A program made the translations under genes and the position numbers. This document shows positions 13,161 through 20,568 of a stretch of 20,568 nt of DNA, in pieces. Positions within the stretch are counted from its first letter, which is position 1; every line of letters begins with the position of its first letter. Location of the stretch: positions 1 through 20,568 of the IMG/VR virus record IMGVR_UViG_3300005582_000150. The stretch is one strand, 5' to 3'. Below the pieces are notes generated by a model. That model was not told where the DNA came from and did no database searches. It saw only the letters and a program-made list of their open reading frames with translations. This DNA is from a virus.

Positions 13161-16100
13161 ATGGAAGCTGTTAATGCTAATACAAAAGTATACGACAAAG
13201 TAATAGATAGAGCTGCAATGATCAGACTCTATGAAAGACGTGTCAATGGTAAAATTGAATTAGTCATTGACGGTCATGTTGTTAGGCTTGATGATTTAAT
13301 TCGAAAAGGTAACATGTCTGTAAATGGACAAAAAGATCTTTTTGAAAAAATCGATAAAGAGTTATTAAAGACATACCAAGAGAAATTTAATACTACTAAA
13401 AGATCTTTATTAGATTTGTTTTCAGATCAAACTTCTTATGCTTATCAAAACGTTGAAACAGCATTAGGTAAGATTTGGAAAACAGAACGACCTAACAGGC
13501 GTATTGCTGAAGAGTTTGTTTTAGAAAAACCTTTATACAAAAACTTAACACTTGCTGGTGGTTGGGCAGGTATTAGTGAAAGTGAAAAGAAAAGATTAGA
13601 ATCAGTAATTAGAAAAGGTATTGCTGAAAACAAAACAGTTGATGAAATTGCGTTAGCTGTTAGAAAAGGTAATATCCACACAATTACAAGGCAACAATCA
13701 AAAGGTCTTGTAGTTACCGCAATTACTAGTGTAAGTACACAAGCCGATCATGCTATTTACAGGGCCAACGAAAAGGCGATCCTGGGTTGGCAGTATGTGG
13801 CCGTCCTGGACGCGAGAACCACCCCAGTGTGTGCGCACCGAGACGGGACTATCTACCCCCTCACCAACACCGCCAGCTTGCCTCCGGCCCACTTTCATTG
13901 TCGTTCAACAACAGTTCCAGTTTTTAAATCCTGGAGTGACATCTCTCAGCTTGAAGGTGTTGCTCAAGTTAGGAAAAGAAACTTAGAAAAGTTAAGCGAT
14001 AAAGAAGTTGCATATTATGATGGTCTAACACCTTTAAGAGAGTCTTATAATCAATGGCTTTTAAGGCAAACAAAAGAAGTTCAATTAAGACACTTAGGAG
14101 ATTATCAGAAAGTTGATTTGTTTAGAACAGGTCAGCTTCAATTAGATAAGTTTACCAATGCAGAAGGAAATTCAATTGGTATTAAAGAGCTTAGGAGTTT
14201 AACTGACAGCGGTTATACACTGCCAAACGATACAGTTAAATTTGCTAATGCAAAAGAAAAACTAGATGCAATGCAATTAGGTGCATCTACTGTTGATGAC
14301 TTTATTTCAGATGACAAGTTAAAGAAAACTTTAATTGATTATTATCTACTTCAGTCTGGAGAATTAAATGGCACGCTCTCTATAACAAATTATAGAGGCT
14401 TGTTAATGAATACAAAGAAATCTACTAAGAATAGAGTCCTAGCATCGCCTCCAAGAGAAGATCAATTAAAGTTTAATCCAATTACCGGAAGATATGAAGA
14501 TATTAGATTGTATCAGCCAAATCCTGCTGTACTATCTAATAATCTAAGACTTGTCAATGAAAGTGAAGTTCTCTTAGATAGAGATAAAAAGTTTATTAAT
14601 GAAGTTGTTGAAACTCTGTCTGAAAAAATGAGTGTCAATGAACGCGCTGTTGTTGCTGATAATTTAAGAATTATTTTTGGACGTCAAAGAAATAAACCTG
14701 AAGTTTGGGAAAACTTTAAAGCAGTAGCTCAATCTCAAATTAAGTTTGATGTAATGAACGTTTCTGATGCAATTGAAACACAAATACGGCGTGACTCAGA
14801 CGTTTTAAAAAAGCTGCAGCAAGACAATTATCTTGACCCTGTGCTAGGTGCAGTTCAGTTACAAGATTTACATGATAATTTTATTAAAAATATTTTAAGT
14901 AAAAACAAATGGGAAGATAGTACTGCTCCTAAAATTGCAAAAGAACTTAGAAATACATTTGATTATAAAATTCCTTTGTTAATCAAAAATCGACTATCAG
15001 ACAGAGAGCTTCAACAGTTTTATTTAAAGTTTGCTCATAGGCTTAGCTTAGCTGATACCCCTGATAGAGACCAATTTGCAGTTGCATTAGGCAGAGATTT
15101 GTACAATCTTGCTAATATTAATGGCGATAGACGTAAATGGTATGCTCTTGGAATGAAAATATTAGAAGCTAAAAATGTACAAAAGTTCTTTGAAGTTGAA
15201 ACATTTGGTGTTCAAAAGAGAAGAATAAAAAGTGCATTGAGTGGAACATATTTTGGACCATATTATGATACATTATCCTATAATATTAGAGTAACAGACC
15301 CTAGAGTACAAGAATATGCTCAATTGACTAGAAAGGTAGATTTAGGTCTTAGAGTAAGTGTAACAGAAGATAAAAATCGACTTATCTTTAGAGAAGGGTA
15401 TAAAACTTATTTTATAGACCGTGGTATTTTAGGTTATGAAGATACGAGAATTCCAATTACATCTACTTCTAGTTTCAGCGATTTTCCTGAAGAGTTTGTC
15501 GATAAGGATTTTGTAAGTGCTCTGAATTGGGCAGCAAAGGCTGAATATAAGATAGATGAAGATTACTTTGATTTTGCTCAAAAATTATTATACTTTGAAG
15601 ATGATAGAGGTAATGCTCAAAAGTATAATGATTTAAATGAATACAGAAAATATATTGCAAGCCGTGGTGATACTTACGAGCGCTTTAAAGCAATGGAATG
15701 GCTAAGAGGATCAGGTAAAAGTTTTAGCAATCATCCTTTTATAGATCATCGTGCAAGGATTTATGATCGTGGTTTAATTGGACCACAGTCAGGAGAAACA
15801 TTTAGACCTTTTTTAAATACCGCTAAAAGTCAAAAGTTTAGTGTTGAAGAATTTAGTGATTTTCAAGATCAAATAGGATCTTTTTTAGGTGGCTTAAGCG
15901 ATTTTTTTGAAGGTCGTTATAATTCGCTAACAATTACAGGTAGACAAAAAATAGCTCAACGTTGGAGAGCCGATTTAGTTAAAATCGGCAATCACATGCT
16001 AAAAAAGAAACCTGCAGATATTAGAGCTATTTTGGAGTCTGAAGTTGTTTCTAAGATTGATGGCGAAGAACTAAATAAATTTTTAAGATTTGCATTAGAG

Positions 16101-17792
16101 ACTGCTAAGATTGATAATTATCTTTCTAGTAATTATACAAAAGCATCACTAGCAAAACTATCTGATTATGATATTTCTGTTGCATTAGAACAAGACGCAT
16201 CTTCATCTGGTGCTCAAATTATTGCATTAACAACTCGCAATAAACAACTTGCAGAATTAAGTAATGTTGTTCCAACAAATCAGAAAAAACGACTATATGA
16301 TGAAATTGCAGCTTCTACTTACAATGATCCTAGATTCAGAAAGTTAAATGAAAAGCTAGGATTAAATGAAAAAGATTTAAGAAAGGCTGCTAAAGCACAA
16401 AATATGGTAACTTTCTACGGAGCAGGTGAAAGAACTGGTATTTTAAACGTAGAAGGTAAATTAGCAAAAGTTTTAGACAAAGACGAAAATACTTTAGTTG
16501 TTAAAGCTTCAGATAGAGAAATTGTATTAGATCAAATATCTGCTAGAATAGCTAGATATGATAAGTTTGATCCAGAAACTGCAGAAGAATTAAGACAACT
16601 TCGACAAAATGTAAAAGATGTTTTTAATAAAGGCATGGATCCTGGTGATGATATCTTAGAACAATTATATTTTTTAGACCCTAAGACAAAAGATCTTGTT
16701 GAAAAGATGTCAAAATCATATGAGAGAGTTGTTACTCCAAATGATTTTAAAGAAATTGCTAAGATAATGAGTGAGTATTTAAGTGAACAAGTGCCTATTT
16801 TAAAGGAATTTACAAGATACTTTGGCAGACTTGCACAAGATTATATTACTAATGCAAAGCCTTCTAAAGCTAACTTTGATTGGCAAACAATTGCAAAAAT
16901 TGCACTTAGAGGTAAAAAGGAAAAAAGTTATGTTTTACCTGATTACATAAGTAGAATTTTAGGTATTAAAGCTGGTGAAGCTGTTAGTGAAAAGATCTTG
17001 AAGCGTTTTGGTGCTTGGAAACCAAATGGAACCTTAAGCGAAATTATAAATGGAATAGATACACCTGAAACTAGAAGAACAGGTGGTAAATATTTTAAAA
17101 CAGAGTTACTTGAGCTTAAAACACTTACTGAGTTTGAGTTATTTTATGCAAATAAATTACCAAAAAGTTGGACTAATATTCCTTGGGTAAATTTTGATGG
17201 TAAAATTATTGAGCAAAATTTTACTCAATCTTTTGAAGAAAGATTAAACTACAAGAATAAAGATGGAACTTGGACTACAAATATTTTACAAGTTCCTCAA
17301 AAAACAGAAGCAACATGGTGGCAACAAGTTATAAATAAAGATGGTAAAATAAATGATATTGCAGATGCAGGCAAAGCTAGAACAGCATATGCAGTTAATG
17401 GTAATCATTCAAATGATGCTGTTATTGTAAAAAAGTTTCATCTTTGGGGAAAGAAAGCTGGTGTTCAAACTTCCACAATTCATGATGCATTTTTTGCAAA
17501 CGCAGCTGAGATGTTAAAGGGAAGAAAAGCTCTTAGAGGCATTTATGCAGAAGTGCTTGATAAAAATGTTATAACTATGACTTTAGACGAAATGTTAAGT
17601 CGTGGGCTGCCTAAAGCATTGTACGATAAATACTTAGAAGAAGCTATTGAGCTAGGGCTTATTCCAATTCCTGGCAAGTCTAAAGTTGGTAATAGACTTC
17701 TAAAACAATCAGATATTTTAAAAAAGGAAGATATTTTGAAAGAAATACCTGATAATTTTGAAAGTGATTACGGATGGTACGGAGTAGGTTAG
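13161..17792 (+). CDS. MuF-like head morphogenesis protein fused to single-subunit RNA polymerase
   Basis: This 1543-residue protein is far longer than ordinary MuF minor head proteins. Residues ~1-330 are MuF/SPP1 gp7-like: a helical start, then the hallmark with D217, T220-T221, C224, D228-G229 and H244/H246-C247-R248 ('LDARTTPVC', 'PPAHFHCRS'). The C-terminal ~1000 residues carry every core T7-family polymerase motif. The DxxGR-like element is D862-H-R-A-R866-I-Y868 (T7 D421/R425/Y427). Motif A is D1012 in 'EQDASSSGAQ' (T7 D537). Motif B is R1074, K1078, M1082, Y1086, G1087 (T7 R627, K631, M635, Y639, G640, identical spacing). Motif C is H1441-D1442 (T7 H811-D812). The end, 'NFESDYGWYGVG', resembles the T7 'ESDFAFA' foot. 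Catalytic residues are intact. I infer a capsid-packaged polymerase delivered with the DNA, analogous to N4 virion RNAP. Residues ~330-600 are an unassigned linker or N-domain. Confidence 0.88.
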   Translation: MEAVNANTKVYDKVIDRAAMIRLYERRVNGKIELVIDGHVVRLDDLIRKGNMSVNGQKDLFEKIDKELLKTYQEKFNTTKRSLLDLFSDQTSYAYQNVETALGKIWKTERPNRRIAEEFVLEKPLYKNLTLAGGWAGISESEKKRLESVIRKGIAENKTVDEIALAVRKGNIHTITRQQSKGLVVTAITSVSTQADHAIYRANEKAILGWQYVAVLDARTTPVCAHRDGTIYPLTNTASLPPAHFHCRSTTVPVFKSWSDISQLEGVAQVRKRNLEKLSDKEVAYYDGLTPLRESYNQWLLRQTKEVQLRHLGDYQKVDLFRTGQLQLDKFTNAEGNSIGIKELRSLTDSGYTLPNDTVKFANAKEKLDAMQLGASTVDDFISDDKLKKTLIDYYLLQSGELNGTLSITNYRGLLMNTKKSTKNRVLASPPREDQLKFNPITGRYEDIRLYQPNPAVLSNNLRLVNESEVLLDRDKKFINEVVETLSEKMSVNERAVVADNLRIIFGRQRNKPEVWENFKAVAQSQIKFDVMNVSDAIETQIRRDSDVLKKLQQDNYLDPVLGAVQLQDLHDNFIKNILSKNKWEDSTAPKIAKELRNTFDYKIPLLIKNRLSDRELQQFYLKFAHRLSLADTPDRDQFAVALGRDLYNLANINGDRRKWYALGMKILEAKNVQKFFEVETFGVQKRRIKSALSGTYFGPYYDTLSYNIRVTDPRVQEYAQLTRKVDLGLRVSVTEDKNRLIFREGYKTYFIDRGILGYEDTRIPITSTSSFSDFPEEFVDKDFVSALNWAAKAEYKIDEDYFDFAQKLLYFEDDRGNAQKYNDLNEYRKYIASRGDTYERFKAMEWLRGSGKSFSNHPFIDHRARIYDRGLIGPQSGETFRPFLNTAKSQKFSVEEFSDFQDQIGSFLGGLSDFFEGRYNSLTITGRQKIAQRWRADLVKIGNHMLKKKPADIRAILESEVVSKIDGEELNKFLRFALETAKIDNYLSSNYTKASLAKLSDYDISVALEQDASSSGAQIIALTTRNKQLAELSNVVPTNQKKRLYDEIAASTYNDPRFRKLNEKLGLNEKDLRKAAKAQNMVTFYGAGERTGILNVEGKLAKVLDKDENTLVVKASDREIVLDQISARIARYDKFDPETAEELRQLRQNVKDVFNKGMDPGDDILEQLYFLDPKTKDLVEKMSKSYERVVTPNDFKEIAKIMSEYLSEQVPILKEFTRYFGRLAQDYITNAKPSKANFDWQTIAKIALRGKKEKSYVLPDYISRILGIKAGEAVSEKILKRFGAWKPNGTLSEIINGIDTPETRRTGGKYFKTELLELKTLTEFELFYANKLPKSWTNIPWVNFDGKIIEQNFTQSFEERLNYKNKDGTWTTNILQVPQKTEATWWQQVINKDGKINDIADAGKARTAYAVNGNHSNDAVIVKKFHLWGKKAGVQTSTIHDAFFANAAEMLKGRKALRGIYAEVLDKNVITMTLDEMLSRGLPKALYDKYLEEAIELGLIPIPGKSKVGNRLLKQSDILKKEDILKEIPDNFESDYGWYGVG
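13761..13890 (+). other. GC-rich patch inside the MuF motif
   Basis: Counted directly, 84 of these 130 bases are G or C (65%), against about 39% in the 70 bases before and 42% in the 60 bases after; the rest of the gene is lower still. Codons switch to gcc, gtc, ctg, acc, ccc and ggg, while the gene otherwise prefers A/T-ending codons. The frame is unbroken and the segment encodes the D217-C224 half of the MuF hallmark up to P242. Confidence 0.85.
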
Positions 17793-17901
17793 CAGAACCC
17801 GTTAGATTAACCCAGGTGTGATTTTCTAAATAATATCATATTTAAAAATACAAGTGAAGATTGTATCTTCACTAACATGAGTTGTACTCAAAGGAAACAA
17901 A
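17793..17901 (+). promoter_or_regulatory. Largest intergenic gap, probable control region before scaffold/capsid genes
   Basis: This 109-bp gap is the longest in the window, in a module where genes otherwise abut. It holds an AT-rich tract (17821-17851), a perfect hairpin (17853-17873) and an AAAGGA ribosome site about 8 bp before the scaffold ATG. I cannot identify a convincing sigma70 promoter or a T7-like consensus. It could hold a promoter, an RNA-processing site or a transcript-level control separating polymerase expression from abundant scaffold and capsid expression. No tRNA is seen. Confidence 0.45.
17853..17873. promoter_or_regulatory. Perfect 9-bp stem, 3-nt loop hairpin
   Basis: The arms 'agtgaagat' and 'atcttcact' are exact reverse complements around a 'tgt' loop. 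On the + strand no T-run follows, so it is a poor intrinsic terminator in the gene direction. On the - strand 'tgtattttt' follows. Small 3-nt-loop hairpins with a purine at the loop centre are the promoter form used by N4 virion RNAP; here the purine-centred loop is on the + strand. A role is not proven. Confidence 0.55.
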
Positions 17902-18588
17902 ATGTCAGACAATCCAGAACAAAATAACCAAAATATTGAAGATGAAGCATCTATAGAAACAACAACTACAGAATCACCTAGTGTTGTAAATTCTGTAGAT
18001 CCTGTTCAAAAACTTGTTGAAGAAAAAGTAAAAGAAGCTGTTAAAGCTATTAAAACAAAACTCGACAGCGCTTATAGCTCTAGAGATGATGCTTTAAGAA
18101 AATTAGCAGAGATTGAACAATTTCGTAAACAAGAAGAAATTAAAAGACTTCAAGAAGATGGTAAACACAAAGAAGCTTTAGAATTGCAACTTGCAGAAGA
18201 ACGCGCCCAAAGAAGTGTTTACGAAAAACGTGTTGTAGAGCTGACTCGCGACATGGAGCTTCGTAATGCTTTAGGGACTTACAGTTTCAAAAATGATAGT
18301 GCATTTAACATGGCTTATCGTGAAGTTGTTGAGCAACTCACTCAAGATGATAACGGTGGTTGGCGTCATAAATCAGGGGTTTCTCTGAAAGACTTCGTAA
18401 GACAATTTGCAGAATCTGAGGAAAACGCTTTCCTCATTAAATCCAAAGTATCTAGTGGTTCTGGTAGCTCATCGACAACAAAAACCCCAAATACTTCTTC
18501 AGGACTTGACGGAAAATCTCTTTTCTCATTATCCCAAGATGAAGTTCTTAAATTAGCTAGAGAAGGAAAACTCTCTGGCAGACGCTAG
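17902..18588 (+). CDS. Capsid scaffolding protein
   Basis: This 228-residue, highly charged protein is encoded directly before the major capsid gene. Residues 1-35 are acidic and disordered (Asn/Gln/Glu/Thr-rich). Residues ~34-125 form a long coiled-coil helix ('VQKLVEEKVKEAVKAIKTK', 'LRKLAEIEQFRKQEEIKRLQ', 'EALELQLAEERAQRS'). Residues ~128-180 are a mixed segment ('LGTYSFKNDSAFNMAYREVV'). A Ser/Thr/Gly linker (~182-200) precedes a short C-terminal helix ('SLFSLSQDEVLKLAREGKL' then 'SGRR'), which in scaffolds typically contacts the coat protein. Such proteins line the inside of the procapsid and leave before or during packaging. The AAAGGA ribosome site and ATG support the start. Family identity rests on composition and position. 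Confidence 0.85.
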   Translation: MSDNPEQNNQNIEDEASIETTTTESPSVVNSVDPVQKLVEEKVKEAVKAIKTKLDSAYSSRDDALRKLAEIEQFRKQEEIKRLQEDGKHKEALELQLAEERAQRSVYEKRVVELTRDMELRNALGTYSFKNDSAFNMAYREVVEQLTQDDNGGWRHKSGVSLKDFVRQFAESEENAFLIKSKVSSGSGSSSTTKTPNTSSGLDGKSLFSLSQDEVLKLAREGKLSGRR

Positions 18589-18598
18589 GATAAATTAA

Positions 18599-19786
18599 AT
18601 GACTGTTAAAACAAACCTATCTGGTGCTGATAACTTTGTTCTACAAGAAGCTATTAGTGCATATTCAGATGAAGCCTATACTAATGCTCGTAAACTTTCA
18701 GGCACTGGTATTGTCGGTTCTAATCCGCTTATTGATACTTCAACAGAGACCTTTACTGGTCAAGTTCGTTGGTTTAAACCTTTAAACCCAACAATTAACG
18801 TAGCTTCACTAACTGACTCTGCAGCTGGTTCTGGTACTACTTACAGCTCAGACTATGTAAGTTATATTAAAACTGTTCGTACACATGGCGCTACTAAAGT
18901 TAACATGCAGCAAGTTGTTACTCAAGTAGATGGTTTAGCAAAAGTTGGTCGTGATTTTGGTGAAACACGTGCTCAAGACGAGCATGATGCAGTTCTATCA
19001 ATTCTTCGTGGTGTTGCTCTTTCAGAAGTAATGAACGGAGCTGCTGCAGGATCTGGTAGTACTGGTCTAGGTGGTCAGACTTTTGATAATGATCCTACAA
19101 GCAAGCGTTATGGTTTCTATGTAGATCTAGGTGCTGCAAAGCCTGTTATTGATGCTACTGCGGCATATCAAGGTGCTTCCCGTGCTGAAGGCTTTCTACG
19201 TGCTTTTGGCCAAGCATACAAAGACTATGAGCCTGATTTTGCTTATCTTGTTACTAGCCCTGAAGTAATGGCATCATTGCGTTCTGCTAATCTTGTTGAT
19301 ACTTCAATGGTTACAGATGGCAATATCAACTTTAACACCATCTTTCAAGGTAAGTTCCGACTTATTCAAACCAGAGCTTCTCAAGGCTTTAGCAGTGCAG
19401 AGCTAACCAAGATTAACACTGGCGCTGGTATTGATATTGTTGGTACTAAAACTTCATTTATTGTGCTACCCGGCGCTCTTGCTATGGAAGCTTTGATGGT
19501 TCCTGAGCAAGTCGAAATCTATCGTGATGCAGCTGCATATAAAGGTGGCGGTTCAACTTCAGTTTGGTATCGTTGGGGTTATGTAATGCACCCTGCCGGT
19601 TATAACTGGGCTGGTCTAGACTCTGTATTTCCAGCAAACGCAGACTATCTAAAAGTTGTTGAAGGCGGTACTCCAACAGCGCTAGCTAGCGTTGCTTCTG
19701 GTACTCTTGCTGCTACAACTGGAACTTGGATTCGTAAAGCAAGCTCTGCATTAAGCTTAGGTATTTTGCCAGTTTTCCATTCATAA
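18599..19786 (+). CDS. Major capsid protein
   Basis: This 395-residue protein lies between scaffold and head-tail adaptor, the canonical coat-protein position. Features of HK97-fold-type coat proteins are visible: an N-terminal helix ('NFVLQEAISAYSDEAYTNAR'), a beta-rich extended region (~45-95), a long spine-like helix ('FGETRAQDEHDAVLSILRG'), then 'DFAYLVTSPEVMASLRSANL' with a following beta region, and 'VWYRWGYVMHPAGYNWAG' near the end, a pattern common in phage coat proteins. It has better-balanced GC and more regular codons than the polymerase gene, in line with high expression. The ribosome site TAGGA overlaps the scaffold stop. It would form the icosahedral shell. I cannot name the exact coat family from the sequence alone. 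Confidence 0.85.
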   Translation: MTVKTNLSGADNFVLQEAISAYSDEAYTNARKLSGTGIVGSNPLIDTSTETFTGQVRWFKPLNPTINVASLTDSAAGSGTTYSSDYVSYIKTVRTHGATKVNMQQVVTQVDGLAKVGRDFGETRAQDEHDAVLSILRGVALSEVMNGAAAGSGSTGLGGQTFDNDPTSKRYGFYVDLGAAKPVIDATAAYQGASRAEGFLRAFGQAYKDYEPDFAYLVTSPEVMASLRSANLVDTSMVTDGNINFNTIFQGKFRLIQTRASQGFSSAELTKINTGAGIDIVGTKTSFIVLPGALAMEALMVPEQVEIYRDAAAYKGGGSTSVWYRWGYVMHPAGYNWAGLDSVFPANADYLKVVEGGTPTALASVASGTLAATTGTWIRKASSALSLGILPVFHS

Positions 19787-19800
19787 TTTGAGGAACACTT

Positions 19801-20280
19801 ATGGCACTCGCTAAAGGCACTAACTCTTACGCGACTGTTTCAGAAGCAGACACCTATTTTGAAGATCGTCTTGATGTTGCAGCTTGGACTGAAGCAAATG
19901 CTACTCAAAAAGCACAAGCATTAGTTACTGCAACAGCTGCAATGGATAATCTAGATTGGGTTGGAGTTGCTGTAAGTGATTCCCAAGCTCTTGCTTTTCC
20001 TAGAACAGGAATATATTTTGATCCAAAATTAGGAATAGAAATAGAATTGTCTTCTACAACAGTTCCTAAAAGAATCACAACTGGAACAATAGAATTAGCT
20101 TATCATTTATTAAATAATGATGGTTTATTAGATGATACTGGATCTGTAGAAAATCTTACTATTGGCTCAATTACACTTTCTAACGTAATCTCTGCAAATA
20201 AAGTTCCAGGCAATGTTAAGAAACTTATTATGCCACTTCAAGTAAATAGTGGCGCAAGATTTTGGTGGAGAGCAAACTAA
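19801..20280 (+). CDS. Head-tail adaptor (DnaT_2-like domain)
   Basis: This 159-residue protein starts with a strong TGAGGAA ribosome site. It contains 'NSYATVSEADTYFEDRLDVA', then 'WTEANATQKAQALVTATAAM' and 'DNLDWVGVAVSDSQALAFPR'. This is the pattern of phage proteins often labelled 'DnaT-like ssDNA-binding protein' (DnaT_2), whose position directly after the capsid gene implies a gp6-like connector role. Helices at ~90-108 ('RITTGTIELAYHLLNNDGLL') and the C-terminal 'VNSGARFWWRAN' fit that family. It probably bridges portal and tail at the neck. The DnaT label itself is likely misleading. Its stop overlaps the next start (TAATG). Confidence 0.75.
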   Translation: MALAKGTNSYATVSEADTYFEDRLDVAAWTEANATQKAQALVTATAAMDNLDWVGVAVSDSQALAFPRTGIYFDPKLGIEIELSSTTVPKRITTGTIELAYHLLNNDGLLDDTGSVENLTIGSITLSNVISANKVPGNVKKLIMPLQVNSGARFWWRAN

Positions 20281-20568
20281 TGGGCTATCAGGCATTGATT
20301 GATTCAAATTTAAAAAAGGCATTTAATCTTGTTAAAGATCTTGCCACAACGGTAACTTTAACAAAAAAATCAGTGCCTTCTTTTAACTTTGCAACTTCAG
20401 AAACAGTACATGCAACATCTGAAAACCTTACAGTTAAAGCTGTAATATATAATTCTAAAAAAGTTGCTAAAGACAAAAATGTTTTAGTTAAAGAGCTTTT
20501 ATTAAAATCTAAAGACGTTGGTGATATAAGTCTTTATGATAATATTACTATAAACAGTCAGATTTGGA
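20280..20568 (+). CDS. Probable head-completion / neck protein (3' partial)
   Basis: The frame opens at an ATG overlapping the adaptor stop and stays open to the window end (96 full codons). It begins 'MGYQALIDSNLKKAFNLVKD', then 'LATTVTLTKKSVPSFNFATS', followed by beta-rich, Lys-rich sequence ('LTVKAVIYNSKKVAKDKNVL'). A short helix followed by a small beta domain, directly after the adaptor, matches head-completion or joining proteins that sit below the adaptor ring. I recognise position and style rather than a specific family. The C-terminus is outside the window. Confidence 0.6.
   Translation, partial: MGYQALIDSNLKKAFNLVKDLATTVTLTKKSVPSFNFATSETVHATSENLTVKAVIYNSKKVAKDKNVLVKELLLKSKDVGDISLYDNITINSQIW

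Noticed and set aside
13698-13986. Extra open frames on both strands around the GC-rich patch
   Set aside because: High GC removes stop codons locally, opening other frames by chance. The MuF hallmark is encoded in the long + strand frame, which continues on both sides.
17853-17873. Hairpin considered as a rho-independent terminator for the polymerase gene
   Set aside because: No T-tract follows on the + strand and the stem is not GC-rich. A weak terminator on the opposite strand is possible, but no minus-strand genes are present.
17793-17901. Gap checked for tRNA or a T7-like promoter consensus
   Set aside because: No cloverleaf arms or TTC-type loop pattern fit, and no T7-class 23-bp promoter-like sequence is visible.

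Overview
The window is part of the structural (virion) module of a tailed phage. All 23 genes I call lie on the + strand and are packed almost without gaps. Start/stop overlaps are frequent, and the largest gap is about 109 bp, so no stretch over 300 bp lacks a gene. The DNA is AT-rich and codons mostly end in A or T. The fibre protein types, including a tandem DUF7483-like repeat protein and the conserved 'SMSAADKTKLDGIA' fibre motif, are ones I associate with marine or environmental phages. The host cannot be named from this sequence. No terminase, replication, integrase, tRNA or tape-measure gene is visible. An encapsidated RNA polymerase without an obvious tape measure would fit a short-tailed (podovirus-like) virion, but that is inference.

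Layout. (1) 1-9228, adhesion and tail-end region: a 5'-truncated fibre gene, a six-repeat DUF7483-like protein, a fibre-assembly-like protein, two small coiled-coil membrane proteins that may belong to lysis, two fibre/virion proteins, a small assembly-like protein, a 922-aa protein with about 34 repeats of 22 residues, a 44-aa Trp-ladder microprotein and a 90-aa unknown. (2) 9232-10812: portal protein, DUF4055-like. (3) 10825-12972: five tandem paralogues that share an almost invariant 20-residue N-terminal leader followed by divergent, Lys-rich, glycine-zipper bodies. (4) 13005-13154: a 49-aa basic protein. (5) 13161-17792: a 1543-aa fusion of an N-terminal Mu gpF/SPP1 gp7-like head-morphogenesis domain to a C-terminal single-subunit (T7/N4-type) RNA polymerase that retains the catalytic residues. 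(6) 17902-20568: scaffold, major capsid protein, DnaT_2-like head-tail adaptor and the start of a further head-completion gene.

How it may work together. MuF domains are minor head proteins carried in the capsid, and some families use them to deliver C-terminal effector domains into the host. Fusing MuF to an RNA polymerase would be a simple way to package a virion RNA polymerase, functionally like that of phage N4. The five leader-tagged glycine-zipper proteins sit between portal and this fusion and look like candidate internal or ejection proteins that could form a membrane passage for DNA and polymerase. This MuF-RNAP plus tagged-paralogue cassette is the most unusual part of the window. 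Two further oddities lie near it: a sharply GC-rich patch of about 130 bp inside the MuF motif, and a perfect 9-bp-stem, 3-nt-loop hairpin just before the scaffold gene.
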